From: Pedosphaera sp.
GTDB taxonomy: Bacteria; Verrucomicrobiota; Verrucomicrobiia; Limisphaerales; UBA1096
NCBI GenBank assembly: GCA_022451065.1
Contig: JAKUOU010000041.1
Span: 1-32,223, forward strand
Direction of reading: 5' to 3'
DNA length: 32,223 nt
Part shown: positions 16,507-24,723 of the stretch, in pieces
How the letters are laid out: every line of letters starts with the position of its first letter
Position numbering within the stretch: the stretch's first letter is position 1
Position numbers and translations under genes: made by a program
Notes under the pieces: generated by a model
The model's input: only the letters and a program-made list of their open reading frames with translations
Database searches by the model: none
What the model was told of the DNA's origin: nothing

Positions 16507-17633
16507 GACACGTCGCCGTTGCGCTTGGCCATCTGCCGATACACGTGGTTGTATTTGGCGGCCATCTCGCTGGCGGCCCAACCGCGGACGCTCTCGCGGA
16601 TTTCGCCTGGCGGCGACGGGGTGAAGTCGCCGTTTAGGATGGCGGCGATTTGGTCGCGCAAACCGTCAATGCTACCGGTCTCATACAGCAGGCCGGTCGT
16701 GCCTTCCTGCACGATATCAACGTTGCCGCCGCTGCGGGCCGCAAGGGCGGGGAGGCCCAGCGCGAGGGCTTCCATCAGCGACACGCTGCACGGCTCGTTC
16801 TCCGAGGCGACGACGACGAAATGGCCATCGCGCAGGGCATCGGTGACCTGATTAGTCACACCTCGCAGCAGAACAATTTCCTGTAGGCCATGTTGCTCGA
16901 TCGATTCGCGCAGCTGCTCGGCGAATGCCTGCGAGTCGGGATCGCCCTGCTCCGGCCCCCAGAGATGAAACTCGACGCGGGCCTTGAGGTCGGCAGGCAG
17001 CCTCGCCAGGGCAGCGATAGGGTGATGCCAGCATTTCCAGCGGACAAGCGTGCCCATGCCAACGAGCCTGAGCTTGGCCAAGGGATCAGCGCTTGGCCAA
17101 GTGTTGGCGGTGAGCGGCTCCTGCAAAAAACGATCGGCGCAGCCGGAAAAAATAATGCTGCACCTGGGCGGCCCGACCTCGAGGCCATAATGCGCGGCCA
17201 TGTTGGGGTTGAGCACCACGGTGGTCATCCAGTCACGCCGCGCCGCCCAGCGGTAAAACCAGGCACGGCTGGCATAGCTGTGGTTCGTGAATAGAACCTG
17301 CCGGCCGAGAAACAGGCCAGCTAGCAACGCGACGATGAGTCCACCGCGCGTGTGCGCGTGAATCACATCGAATGACTCCTGCTGGAGCAGTTTGCGCAGG
17401 CTGAAAAACGCCAGCGCGCTGGAAAAAAAAATGGCGATGTGACTCGGCGAGTCGCTGGCGATGAATCCGGTGCGCCGGTAGTCAAGCGCCGGTGCACGGG
17501 TTTCCGCATATTCCCGGTGAACCCAGACCGTATGCCGGGTGCCGACTGCGGATCCGGCTTGGTGCAGGCTGCGGATCACCGCAAGGATGCCGCCGGCATC
17601 CTCGCGCTGGCCGACCAGGTGGAGGATTCTCAT
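16503..17633 (-). CDS. Glycosyltransferase family 4
   Basis: 376 residues from the ATG at 17633, overlapping the upstream membrane-protein stop as ATGA. MRILHLVGQREDAGG is the N-terminal GT-B Rossmann start, FDVIHAHTRGG is the usual second motif, and the C-terminal half holds ENEPCSVSLMEALALGLP with the E-x7-E pair and GTTGLL downstream. It is likely a cytoplasmic enzyme extending a surface polysaccharide. Two perfect palindrome copies 19 bases apart sit at 17073-17101, encoding TWPS and PLAK in different codon phases. Confidence 0.92.
   Translation of the reverse strand: MRILHLVGQREDAGGILAVIRSLHQAGSAVGTRHTVWVHREYAETRAPALDYRRTGFIASDSPSHIAIFFSSALAFFSLRKLLQQESFDVIHAHTRGGLIVALLAGLFLGRQVLFTNHSYASRAWFYRWAARRDWMTTVVLNPNMAAHYGLEVGPPRCSIIFSGCADRFLQEPLTANTWPSADPLAKLRLVGMGTLVRWKCWHHPIAALARLPADLKARVEFHLWGPEQGDPDSQAFAEQLRESIEQHGLQEIVLLRGVTNQVTDALRDGHFVVVASENEPCSVSLMEALALGLPALAARSGGNVDIVQEGTTGLLYETGSIDGLRDQIAAILNGDFTPSPPGEIRESVRGWAASEMAAKYNHVYRQMAKRNGDVS
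17073..17101. repeat. Close pair of CTTGGCCAAG palindromes
   Basis: Perfect decamers at 17073-17082 and 17092-17101 lie inside the glycosyltransferase gene. On the coding strand the first-read copy gives Trp-Pro-Ser and the second Leu-Ala-Lys, so the same DNA word occurs in two codon phases within 29 bases. Confidence 0.85.
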
Positions 17634-19159
17634 TCGAGCTCGGGCTGCTCCGATTGCTGCACTCGCAACCGGTCCCGCAACATGTATTGGCAAGCGATCA
17701 GCAGGCCGGCCTGGAGGGAGAAGGTTTTCATCGCGTACTCGCTGTCGCCGTGCAGGGCGATGAAGGCAACCACGTTGGCCATCCAGAGGCAGGCCACAAT
17801 GCAGCTCACCCGGGAGAACTCATCGTCCACACCATGTTCGCGGAGGTGAAAAATCACCTTCATGGCGACCACCGATCCGGTGAGGAGGAACAGGAGCATG
17901 AAAGCGGTTCCAAACAAGCCGGTATTGACCATCAACCCAATGAATCCATTGTAAAAACGACCTTGATTGATGTGGTAAGTGATCGCCGTTGGATCCCATT
18001 TCAGGGAGTGGTCGCCATAACCGGACTGCCCAAACCCGCGCCCAACCCACAGATACCGTGGTATCATTTTAAACCCCTCCACGCGAAGGACGCGTCGGGT
18101 TTCCATCGTGCTCAATCCATCCAACCGTGCATCGCGGTGCACCGTAATGCCGGGCAACGCCGAGAGCGCACGCTGGGCCGCAAGCGGCATGCGTTCCGCG
18201 AAACCGTAAGAAATGGTCAAGCCGAGGGCCAACAACAGGGCTGCCCCCGCAGCGTTCCTCATGGTGATCAGCCTTTGGGTAAAAATCATGAAGCTCATTA
18301 CGAGGACAAGGATCGCCACCGTGTAGCGGTGTCCACTCAGCAGGCCGACACCCACGATGAACAAGCCGGCTGGAACCAACCAGACACCCCTGGATGTCAC
18401 AAAGTCACTCAGCTTGTTCTTAATGAGCAACAGCCAGAGGAAACCGATGCTCACGAATGCCAGTGACTGGTAACGGTTGATGCCCATCTTCATGCGCTCC
18501 ATCTCAAAGTTACGTGCGTCGCCGGGTACCTCAAGGAAAAACAGGATGTTGAACAGGCCCGGCGCGTTGGTGTAAATCACGTCCGAGATCACCCAAGTCG
18601 CCGAGAGCACACACTGGATGATAAATAATTTCCTGATCTGCCCCTCCTTCAACCGGACCATCATGAACAGTAACGGGAAGATGGCGCAGGTAAGCTGTTG
18701 GAAATAAAATCGCCCGCCCATCTGCGAGCCGCCCATCGTGCGAAAACCAATGCCGCGTTCCATCATTGTAAATATGAGTACGGCACAATAACCGGCCACA
18801 CCAAGCAGCATCCACTTGTGTTCGAAAACAGAGTCCCACATCTTGTCCCGATATTGCCGGAACGAAAACACCAGCACGCACCCGGTCCAGCCCAAGAGCG
18901 CAGCCGCCTCCCAAATAAACGGCCGACCTGGAAAGAAGGGGAGTATCAATGCCGTCGAGAACGTCGCCACCGCGCAGGTCACCGAGAGCGTCGCGTGGTA
19001 CGGCATCAAGACCAGCCAAGCCAGGCCACCAAAGGCGAACGCAGCAAAAAAAGCGTCATCCGCCAGCATGTACCCCAAAACAAGTACAAGCAGCATGATG
19101 ATGCCAAAAACGAGTAACTTTTGCAGGCGCAACGCGCCTTCTAACGAACCGGCATTCAC
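17630..19159 (-). CDS. O-antigen ligase/polymerase-like membrane protein
   Basis: 509 residues, strongly hydrophobic, with roughly ten to twelve membrane segments spread over the length. The late loop RYLWVGRGFGQSGYGDHS followed by YHINQGRFYNGFIGLMVNTG resembles the Wzy_C/O-antigen ligase pattern (glycine-rich loop, then His-Asn-type segment and another helix). Such proteins polymerise or ligate lipid-linked glycans on the outer face of the inner membrane. The start is a GTG at 19159; a candidate promoter lies directly upstream, which would give a very short leader. It heads the coupled cassette. Polymerase and ligase roles cannot be separated from sequence. Confidence 0.82.
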   Translation of the reverse strand: MNAGSLEGALRLQKLLVFGIIMLLVLVLGYMLADDAFFAAFAFGGLAWLVLMPYHATLSVTCAVATFSTALILPFFPGRPFIWEAAALLGWTGCVLVFSFRQYRDKMWDSVFEHKWMLLGVAGYCAVLIFTMMERGIGFRTMGGSQMGGRFYFQQLTCAIFPLLFMMVRLKEGQIRKLFIIQCVLSATWVISDVIYTNAPGLFNILFFLEVPGDARNFEMERMKMGINRYQSLAFVSIGFLWLLLIKNKLSDFVTSRGVWLVPAGLFIVGVGLLSGHRYTVAILVLVMSFMIFTQRLITMRNAAGAALLLALGLTISYGFAERMPLAAQRALSALPGITVHRDARLDGLSTMETRRVLRVEGFKMIPRYLWVGRGFGQSGYGDHSLKWDPTAITYHINQGRFYNGFIGLMVNTGLFGTAFMLLFLLTGSVVAMKVIFHLREHGVDDEFSRVSCIVACLWMANVVAFIALHGDSEYAMKTFSLQAGLLIACQYMLRDRLRVQQSEQPELE

Positions 19160-19167
19160 TGCGCGCG

Positions 19168-19195
19168 GTTATATCTATTTTTCGGAATTGTGCAA
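19168..19195 (-). promoter_or_regulatory. Candidate promoter for the polysaccharide cassette
   Basis: On the minus strand TTGCAC (19195-19190) and TATAAC (19173-19168) are separated by 16 bases. The -10 element matches five of six consensus positions, while the -35 matches only the first three. The AT-rich patch stands out in a GC-rich setting and ends 8 bases before the GTG start, so the transcript would be nearly leaderless. Confidence 0.35.
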
Positions 19196-19212
19196 CCTTG
19201 AGGCTCCGCCGA

Positions 19213-19884
19213 CTACTCCGGATTGATCTGCGCCATCCTCAGCTTCAGTTCTTCCTTCAAGGCATTTCGCTGTTCCTGGGTGACTTTCCGAGGCACTGCC
19301 AGCGGATTGCCAAACACCACGTCACAGCGTGTCAACGGCCATGGCAGCTGGAATCGATCCCAGCTTTTGAAGCGATACTTTCGGTTGGCTTGACAACCAA
19401 GCGGAACAATCGGCAGGCCGGTCACCTGGCCAAGCGACAGGATACCTTCCTGTATCTCGTGACACGGGCCGCGCGGGCCGTCAGGCGTGACGGCCAAGTG
19501 CAAGCCAGCCTTTGCTTGCCGAGATAATTCCAGCAACGCCTGGCGACCTCTCCGACTGGTCGAGCCACGAACCGGCTCGATGCCAAAAGCACGCAGAACC
19601 TCCACGGCGAACGCGCCATCCTTGCTCGCGCTGACCATCGCAACCACCTTACGGCCGGTTTTCGGCTGGATAACATCACGAGTTGCAAAGAGCGCATAGA
19701 TGATCCGGTTGTGCCATGCGCAGAGAATAAACGGCCGGTCGCGGGCAGTATCCATAATCCCATGTGGATCGGACACACGAACGCGCCACGTGAAGCGCAG
19801 CACCCGGAGCAATACATAAACCAGCCGGGCCGCCAGCCGTTGGCCAAGCCCTGCCTCGTTCGGGATGACAACCTGCGTGTCCAA
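19213..19884 (-). CDS. DUF374 lysophospholipid acyltransferase-like protein
   Basis: 223 residues from a TTG at 19884, 7 bases after the ruvA stop. An alternative TTG at 19932 would overlap ruvA by 41 bases and add 16 residues, so the shorter form is preferred. Conserved DUF374 blocks are visible: FILCAWHNRIIYAL with the catalytic-type histidine, VRGSTSRRGRQALLEL, and LAVTPDGPRGP. DUF374 proteins are relatives of lysophospholipid and lipid A acyltransferases, so an inner-membrane role in lipid or lipid A acylation is plausible but not proven. It follows ruvA on the same strand. Confidence 0.85.
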   Translation of the reverse strand: MDTQVVIPNEAGLGQRLAARLVYVLLRVLRFTWRVRVSDPHGIMDTARDRPFILCAWHNRIIYALFATRDVIQPKTGRKVVAMVSASKDGAFAVEVLRAFGIEPVRGSTSRRGRQALLELSRQAKAGLHLAVTPDGPRGPCHEIQEGILSLGQVTGLPIVPLGCQANRKYRFKSWDRFQLPWPLTRCDVVFGNPLAVPRKVTQEQRNALKEELKLRMAQINPE

Positions 19885-19891
19885 GTTTGTT

Positions 19892-20491
19892 TTACTTGCC
19901 GCCCTTGAGCGCGGCGCGGACCAGTTTCTCAACCGAAGCCTGCGGGCCGAGCATCGCCCGTGCAGCCTGGGCGGCTTTTAGAGCCTCGGCCGGCTTGGTG
20001 CCCAGCGCCTCGAGCGCGGCCGCCGTATCGGCGATCGGCTTGTCATGCGCCGCAAGCGCCTGGCCGAGCGGAGCCGCCGCGCCGGGTGCCGGGCCAAGCT
20101 TGTCCTTCAACTCGAGCACCATTCGCTCGGCAGTTTTTTTGCCGATGCCATTGATGCTCGAGAGCCGCTTCACGTCCCCGGTGCCGATCGCACCCTTGAA
20201 CGATGCTACATCCATGCCGCTCAGTACATTCAGCGCCAGCCTCGGCCCGATGCCGCTCACGCCCTGGATCATCCGGAACAACTCGCGCTCGTCGTTTGTC
20301 GCGAAGCCGTAAAGCGTCTGCGAATCCTCACGCACCACAAGCTGTGTCTTGAGCGTTACCGCCTGACCAAGCTCCGGCAGTTTCTCGAATGACGACAACG
20401 GGATCAGCACCTCATACCCGATGCCGTTGACGTCGATCACCGCCTGCGTCGGCAGCGCGTCAGTAAGTTTCCCTTTCAAAAAAGTTATCAT
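19892..20491 (-). CDS. ruvA: Holliday junction branch migration protein RuvA
   Basis: 199 residues, normal length. Domain I is an OB-fold starting MITFLKGKL with NGIGYEVLIP. Domain II has two helix-hairpin-helix motifs, MIQGVSGIGPRLALNVLSG and INGIGKKTAERMVLELKDKL. An alanine-rich linker near 134-150 leads to the C-terminal domain III that binds RuvB. RuvA tetramers bind four-way junctions and load the RuvB motor. Neither ruvB nor ruvC lies next to it. It is divergent from the sugar-nucleotide dehydrogenase gene across 132 bases. Confidence 0.97.
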   Translation of the reverse strand: MITFLKGKLTDALPTQAVIDVNGIGYEVLIPLSSFEKLPELGQAVTLKTQLVVREDSQTLYGFATNDERELFRMIQGVSGIGPRLALNVLSGMDVASFKGAIGTGDVKRLSSINGIGKKTAERMVLELKDKLGPAPGAAAPLGQALAAHDKPIADTAAALEALGTKPAEALKAAQAARAMLGPQASVEKLVRAALKGGK

Positions 20492-20623
20492 GCCTGCGCC
20501 CTAACCGGCCGACAAAGAGTCACACAGAAAACATTGCCGCCGCAAGACAGACCATTCACATCCCCTAGAAAGCGGACTGTCCTTGCGTTTTGAACCGGTG
20601 ACTTCTAGCCTGCCGCGCCTGAA
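20492..20623. other. Divergent intergenic region ruvA / sugar-nucleotide dehydrogenase
   Basis: 132 bases between two divergent starts. Promoters for both directions must lie here or in the flanking genes, but I find no convincing -35/-10 pair, operator or riboswitch fold, and no Shine-Dalgarno sequence before the ATG at 20624. Confidence 0.4.
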
Positions 20624-21922
20624 ATGAAGGTCTCGATTTTCGGTCTTGGCTATGTCGGCGCAGTCACTGCCGGGTGTCTCACCAAGGTGGGGCACACCGT
20701 CGTGGGCGTAGATGTGCAGGCCGAAAAAGTCGAGTCGATCGCCAGCGGCGTATCGCCCATCATCGAGCCGGAGCTGGATGGCCTCCTCGCTGAGGCGGCA
20801 AAAAACGGCCTGCTCTCGGCCACTCAAAATCACGAGCAGGCCATAGAGACGACCGATGTGTCGCTCGTATGCGTCGGCACGCCGTCGGCTGAGAACGGCG
20901 AACTTAATCTGCAATTTGTACGGCAGGTCACCGGGCAGATCGCTGACAAGGTTCGTGTCTCCGGCAAGTCGCACGACCTTGTCCTGCGCAGCACGATGCT
21001 CCCCGGCAGCACCCAAAAAATTGCCACCGACCTGCTCGCCGACCTGCTCGAATCCGGCAAACTGCGCCTCTTTTTTTATCCAGAATTTTTGCGCGAAGGC
21101 ACCGCGGTGGCCGACTTCGACGACCCGTCACTGGTCGTCGTCGGCACGCACGACGGCTCGGCGTTTCCCAACGAGTTGTCGCCCCTTTTCGGCGCGGACG
21201 CCCCGTCGGTGAACTGGCCCAGCGCCGAGATGGTCAAGTACGCCTGCAACGCCTTCCACGCAACGAAGGTGACGTTTGCCAATGAGATCGGCCGCATTGG
21301 CAAAAACATGGGCGTCGATTCGAGGTCGGTAATGCGACTGCTCTGCCAGGACACGCGCCTCAACTTATCGCCGTATTACCTGCGCCCCGGCAACCCGTTC
21401 GGCGGCTCATGCCTGCCCAAGGACGTCCGCGCGCTGACGCACGAGGGGCGGCGAGGCGGCGAGGAACTACCGCTGCTCGAGAGCCTGCTGCCGAGCAATG
21501 AGGCGCATTTGGCCAAGCTCATCGAGTTGACCAAGAGACTGGCCAAGGACCGTGTCACCCTCCTTGGTCTGTCATTTAAGAGCGACACGGATGACCTCCG
21601 CGAAAGCCCGATGGTCGAGGTCGCGCAGCACCTACTCGGGCGCGGATTCGAACTGAGCATTTACGATCCGCAGCTTAATCTGGCCAAGCTCATCGGCACC
21701 AACAAGCGCGTGATCGACGAGAAAATGCCGCACTTAGCCACGCTGCTGACCGGTGACCTAGGCGCCGCGCTTGGCCAATCGGGGCTCGTGATCGCGGCGC
21801 AAAAGTGCATCGACCTCGAGACACTCCGGCCGCTCATCACGACCGAACACACGCTACTCGATGTCAACGGCTGGCCAGAACTGCGCGACTTGCCGGCCCA
21901 CTACGAAGGATTCTGCTGGTGA
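20624..21922 (+). CDS. Nucleotide-sugar 6-dehydrogenase, GDP-mannose dehydrogenase-like
   Basis: 432 residues. The enzyme oxidises a nucleotide sugar to its uronic acid with two NAD+. The N-terminal Rossmann motif is FGLGYVG (GxGxxG at 7-12). The central helix KYACNAFHATKVTFANEIG carries the conserved lysine. The catalytic cysteine is Cys263 in GGSCLPKDVRAL. The GGSCLPKDVRALT wording and IIEPELDGLLAE are closer to AlgD-type GDP-mannose dehydrogenase than to Ugd (GGSCFPKD), but substrate assignment from motifs is tentative. Its stop overlaps the next gene's GTG. It probably supplies uronic acid to the polysaccharide made by the glycosyltransferases here. Four or more palindrome copies lie inside. 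Confidence 0.92.
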   Translation: MKVSIFGLGYVGAVTAGCLTKVGHTVVGVDVQAEKVESIASGVSPIIEPELDGLLAEAAKNGLLSATQNHEQAIETTDVSLVCVGTPSAENGELNLQFVRQVTGQIADKVRVSGKSHDLVLRSTMLPGSTQKIATDLLADLLESGKLRLFFYPEFLREGTAVADFDDPSLVVVGTHDGSAFPNELSPLFGADAPSVNWPSAEMVKYACNAFHATKVTFANEIGRIGKNMGVDSRSVMRLLCQDTRLNLSPYYLRPGNPFGGSCLPKDVRALTHEGRRGGEELPLLESLLPSNEAHLAKLIELTKRLAKDRVTLLGLSFKSDTDDLRESPMVEVAQHLLGRGFELSIYDPQLNLAKLIGTNKRVIDEKMPHLATLLTGDLGAALGQSGLVIAAQKCIDLETLRPLITTEHTLLDVNGWPELRDLPAHYEGFCW

Positions 21923-23106
21923 GCAAAGAGAAGCCCTGTGTTTGTATCGTCGTCGAGAACCTACCGGTGCCGCTCGACCGCCGGGTCTGGCAAGAATCGT
22001 GCGCACTGCGCGATGCAGGCCACGAGGTGGTCGTCATTTGCCCACGAATGCGCGACTTCACCGAGCCGGAGGAAATCATCGACGGCATCCAGGTTTACCG
22101 TCACTGGATCAGCGAGGAGGCCGGTGCAATCAGCGGTTTTTTTCGCGAGTACTGCTCGGCTCTCTGGGGCGAGTTCCGGTTGCTTTGGAAAGCCTGGCGG
22201 CGGCATCGCTTCGATATCTTGCATCTCTGCAACCCGCCCGACCTGCTGTTTCTGGTTGCCGCGCCGTACAAGCTCACCGGCACGCGGATCATTTACGATG
22301 TGCACGATGTTTGCCCGGAAATGTTTGAGGCCAAGTTCGGCAAACGTGGCCTGCTGTACTGGGCCGTGCGTACGGCGGAATGGTGTACGCACTTTTTCGC
22401 AGACGTGGTGATCGCCACGAACGAGTCGGTGCGCGACATCGCTATCGGGCGCGGTGGCCAGTCGTCTGACAATGTGTTCGTCGTTCGCACCGCGCCGCAG
22501 ATCGCCAACACGGGCGTTGAGCCGGATTTCTCGCTGAAAAAAGGGCGCAGATACCTTGTCGGCTACGTCGGCGTGATGGGCAACGCCGACGGCGTGCGTT
22601 ACATCGTCGAGGCCGCGCACCACCTCGTTCACGGGCAGGGACGGGACGACATACAGTTTCTGCTGATGGGCTCCGGCCCGGAGCACGACGCACTGGTCGC
22701 CCTCCGCGACAAACTTGGCCTGGGCAGGTTTGTCGAACTGCCCGGCCGCGTTTCGAATGAGTTTTTGTTTGCGGCACTACAGACGATGGACCTCGGCGTG
22801 TCGAGCGACCCGATCAACCCGTACAATCACCACTGCACAATGAACAAAGTGCTCGAGTACATGGCCTTCGCCAAGCCACAGGTAATGTTCGACCTGAAGG
22901 AGGGCCGTTTCTCGGCCGGCGATGCCGCTTGTTATGTCCCAGAGAACTCCGCCGAAGCCCTTGGCCAGGCGATCGTCAAAACGCTTGATGACCCGGGCGC
23001 ATGCGAGCGGATGGGCCGCTTGGGCCATGAGCGATTCCACACGCAGCTCAACTGGGAAAAATCAGTCAAGCAACTTGAGGCCGCCTACGCCCGGGCGCTT
23101 GGTTAA
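21919..23106 (+). CDS. Glycosyltransferase family 4
   Basis: 395 residues from a GTG at 21919 that overlaps the upstream stop as GTGA; the first residues (SKEKPCVCIVVENLPVP) match the subfamily start, and DRRVWQESCALRDAGHEV is its typical next motif. The middle has DILHLCNPPDLLF and YDVHDVCPEMFE, and the sugar-nucleotide site includes VGYVGVMG, LLMGSGPE and NHHCTMNKVLEYMAFAKP. The classic E-x7-E pair is replaced by the NKVLEYMA form seen in this GT4 subgroup. It is coupled to the uronic-acid-forming dehydrogenase, so a role in surface polysaccharide assembly is likely. The acceptor is unknown. Confidence 0.92.
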   Translation: MSKEKPCVCIVVENLPVPLDRRVWQESCALRDAGHEVVVICPRMRDFTEPEEIIDGIQVYRHWISEEAGAISGFFREYCSALWGEFRLLWKAWRRHRFDILHLCNPPDLLFLVAAPYKLTGTRIIYDVHDVCPEMFEAKFGKRGLLYWAVRTAEWCTHFFADVVIATNESVRDIAIGRGGQSSDNVFVVRTAPQIANTGVEPDFSLKKGRRYLVGYVGVMGNADGVRYIVEAAHHLVHGQGRDDIQFLLMGSGPEHDALVALRDKLGLGRFVELPGRVSNEFLFAALQTMDLGVSSDPINPYNHHCTMNKVLEYMAFAKPQVMFDLKEGRFSAGDAACYVPENSAEALGQAIVKTLDDPGACERMGRLGHERFHTQLNWEKSVKQLEAAYARALG

Positions 23107-23109
23107 GCC

Positions 23110-23229
23110 TCACGCCAAAATATTGGCGACCACCCGGGCCTGCCGGTCGTTGGTGAGCTTTTGCTGGCGGACGCCCTGGTGGTAAATCAGCCCATTGCGG
23201 TCGAGGTCAAACAGGTACAGCAACTTGGC
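23110..23229 (-). pseudogene. Possible gene remnant, short coding-like frame
   Basis: A 39-codon minus-strand frame runs between an in-frame TAG (23232-23230) and a TGA (23112-23110). It encodes a plausible protein tail with FDLDRNGLI, which resembles an EF-hand loop, then QKLTNDRQARVVANILA. No good start codon or upstream domain exists, so it may be the end of a decayed gene. The flanking spacer 23230-23379 shows no other gene. Confidence 0.25.
23113..23128 (+). terminator. Hairpin just after the glycosyltransferase stop
   Basis: CGCCAA and TTGGCG form a perfect 6-bp stem with an AATA loop, 6 bases past the TAA at 23104-23106. No U-tract follows, so it may be a weak terminator or a 3'-end stabiliser. 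Confidence 0.35.
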
Positions 23230-23379
23230 CTAATAAAAAACCTACGACTCCTCGCAACACTGTGCAATGGCCTTTTGTTGACCTACAAGAGGACGGGGAA
23301 AGGCGTTGTAATGTGAACGGTCTGCCCTAGACTGCGCGGCCCGCGGCCCAAGCCATTGGCACCGCGTGATTGTTGGCGG

Positions 23380-24702
23380 ATGAAGAAGCCCACCCTGCTC
23401 ATCGTATTCCTGACCGTGTTCATTGACGTGGTCGGGTTCTCAATCATATTCCCGCTCTTCCCGGAGATGCTCGATTATTACATTGAGCTGGACGGAAAGG
23501 ATAGCCTGATTGGCTCGCTGGTTGCCTGGCTTAGCAAATTCGCCGGAGACGACAAGAACGCCGTGGCGACGCTGTTCGGCGGTGTGCTCGGCTCGCTGTA
23601 CGGTTTTTTGCAGTTCCTCTTCGCGCCGATCTGGGGAGCGTACTCCGACAGGCGCGGCCGACGGCCCACGCTCATTTTCACGCTCGGCGGCATCGTGCTG
23701 GCAAACCTAATCTGGGTGTTCGCCGGGAGCTTTGCACTGCTCGTTCTAGGCCGCGCGCTTGGCGGCATCATGGCCGGGAACATCTCCACTGCCTCTGCTG
23801 TCGCGGCGGACATCACCTCTGGCAAAAACCGCGCCTCCGGCATGATCCTCATTGGCGTCGCTCTTGGCCTGGGCTTCATCCTAGGCCCGGCCATCGGCGG
23901 GTTTGCCTACGGTTGGCAGCTGGTCGAGCAAGGCAAGGCCGTGCCCGGCTTGGCACTGCACCCCTTTTCAGGCCCGGCGATCATCGCCCTAGCCATCGCC
24001 GGCGTAAACTGGTTACTGGTCATCTTCCTTCTCTCCGAGAGTTTGCCTCCGGAAAAACGCGGTCAGCACACGGCCCAGCGCAGCTTCAACCCGTTCGTCC
24101 AACTCAAGCGTATCCACCTGCCGGGCGTCGCTCGCACCAACCTGATATACTTCGTGTACTGGAGCGCGTTTTCGTCGGTCGAGTTTACCATTGCCTTTTT
24201 TGCGACGGAGAGGCTCGGCTTCAAGCCAGTGAACATCGCGTGGATGTTTGTCTTTATCGGCTTGTCACTGATTTTTTTCCAAGGCGGAGTGGCCCGGCAA
24301 CTCATCAAGCGCGTGGGCGAGCGCCGAACGGCGTTGGCTGGCGTCTGTAGCACGCTGCCCGGTTTTCTCATCATCGGTAATGCCACGAGCACAGCCATGC
24401 TGTATGGCGGGCTGCTCCTTATGACTGCCGGTAGCGGGATGACCATGCCGTCGCTCAACTCGCTCGTGTCGCGCTACACGCCGGGAGACCGGCAAGGCTT
24501 ATCGCTGGGTGTGTTCCGTTCGCTTGGCTCGCTTAGCCGCGCCATAGGCCCGATCACGGGCGGCTTGCTCTACTGGAAATTTGATAACTCGATGCCGTTC
24601 TGGGTCGGCGCGGCATTTCTCATTGTGCCGTTCTTCATGATGCTTGGCCTCCCACCGGTGCGTGACCACGACAAGCCCACTGCAGTGAACAGTGAACAGT
24701 GA
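23380..24702 (+). CDS. MFS transporter, TetA/TCR-like
   Basis: 440 residues from the ATG at 23380, where MKKPTLLIVFLTVFIDVVG begins helix 1; an in-frame upstream start would add eight poorly hydrophobic residues. About twelve membrane helices are apparent. The MFS motif A appears as SDRRGRRPTL after helix 2. Helix 1 (FIDVVGFSIIFPLFPEML) resembles the TetA/DHA1 family, which exports drugs or metabolites using the proton gradient. An extra loop of about 30 residues (DGKDSLIGS to DDKNAVATL) follows helix 1. The substrate is not predictable. The stop lies inside a tandem heptamer repeat, and the gene converges on rmuC with 21 bases between the stops. Confidence 0.88.
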   Translation: MKKPTLLIVFLTVFIDVVGFSIIFPLFPEMLDYYIELDGKDSLIGSLVAWLSKFAGDDKNAVATLFGGVLGSLYGFLQFLFAPIWGAYSDRRGRRPTLIFTLGGIVLANLIWVFAGSFALLVLGRALGGIMAGNISTASAVAADITSGKNRASGMILIGVALGLGFILGPAIGGFAYGWQLVEQGKAVPGLALHPFSGPAIIALAIAGVNWLLVIFLLSESLPPEKRGQHTAQRSFNPFVQLKRIHLPGVARTNLIYFVYWSAFSSVEFTIAFFATERLGFKPVNIAWMFVFIGLSLIFFQGGVARQLIKRVGERRTALAGVCSTLPGFLIIGNATSTAMLYGGLLLMTAGSGMTMPSLNSLVSRYTPGDRQGLSLGVFRSLGSLSRAIGPITGGLLYWKFDNSMPFWVGAAFLIVPFFMMLGLPPVRDHDKPTAVNSEQ

Positions 24703-24703
24703 A
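24683..24703 (+). repeat. Three tandem CAGTGAA heptamers over the MFS stop codon
   Basis: Three exact copies of CAGTGAA run in tandem and are followed by a partial CA. The last copy contributes the TGA stop at 24700-24702. Because the unit is not a multiple of three, a change in copy number would alter the last residues of the transporter. Confidence 0.7.
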
Positions 24704-24712
24704 CACCTCCTG

Positions 24713-24722
24713 CTTGGCCAAG
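24713..24722. repeat. Perfect palindrome CTTGGCCAAG between convergent genes
   Basis: A non-coding perfect copy of the dispersed palindrome, in the 21-base gap between the stops of the MFS gene and rmuC. Confidence 0.85.
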
Positions 24723-24723
24723 T

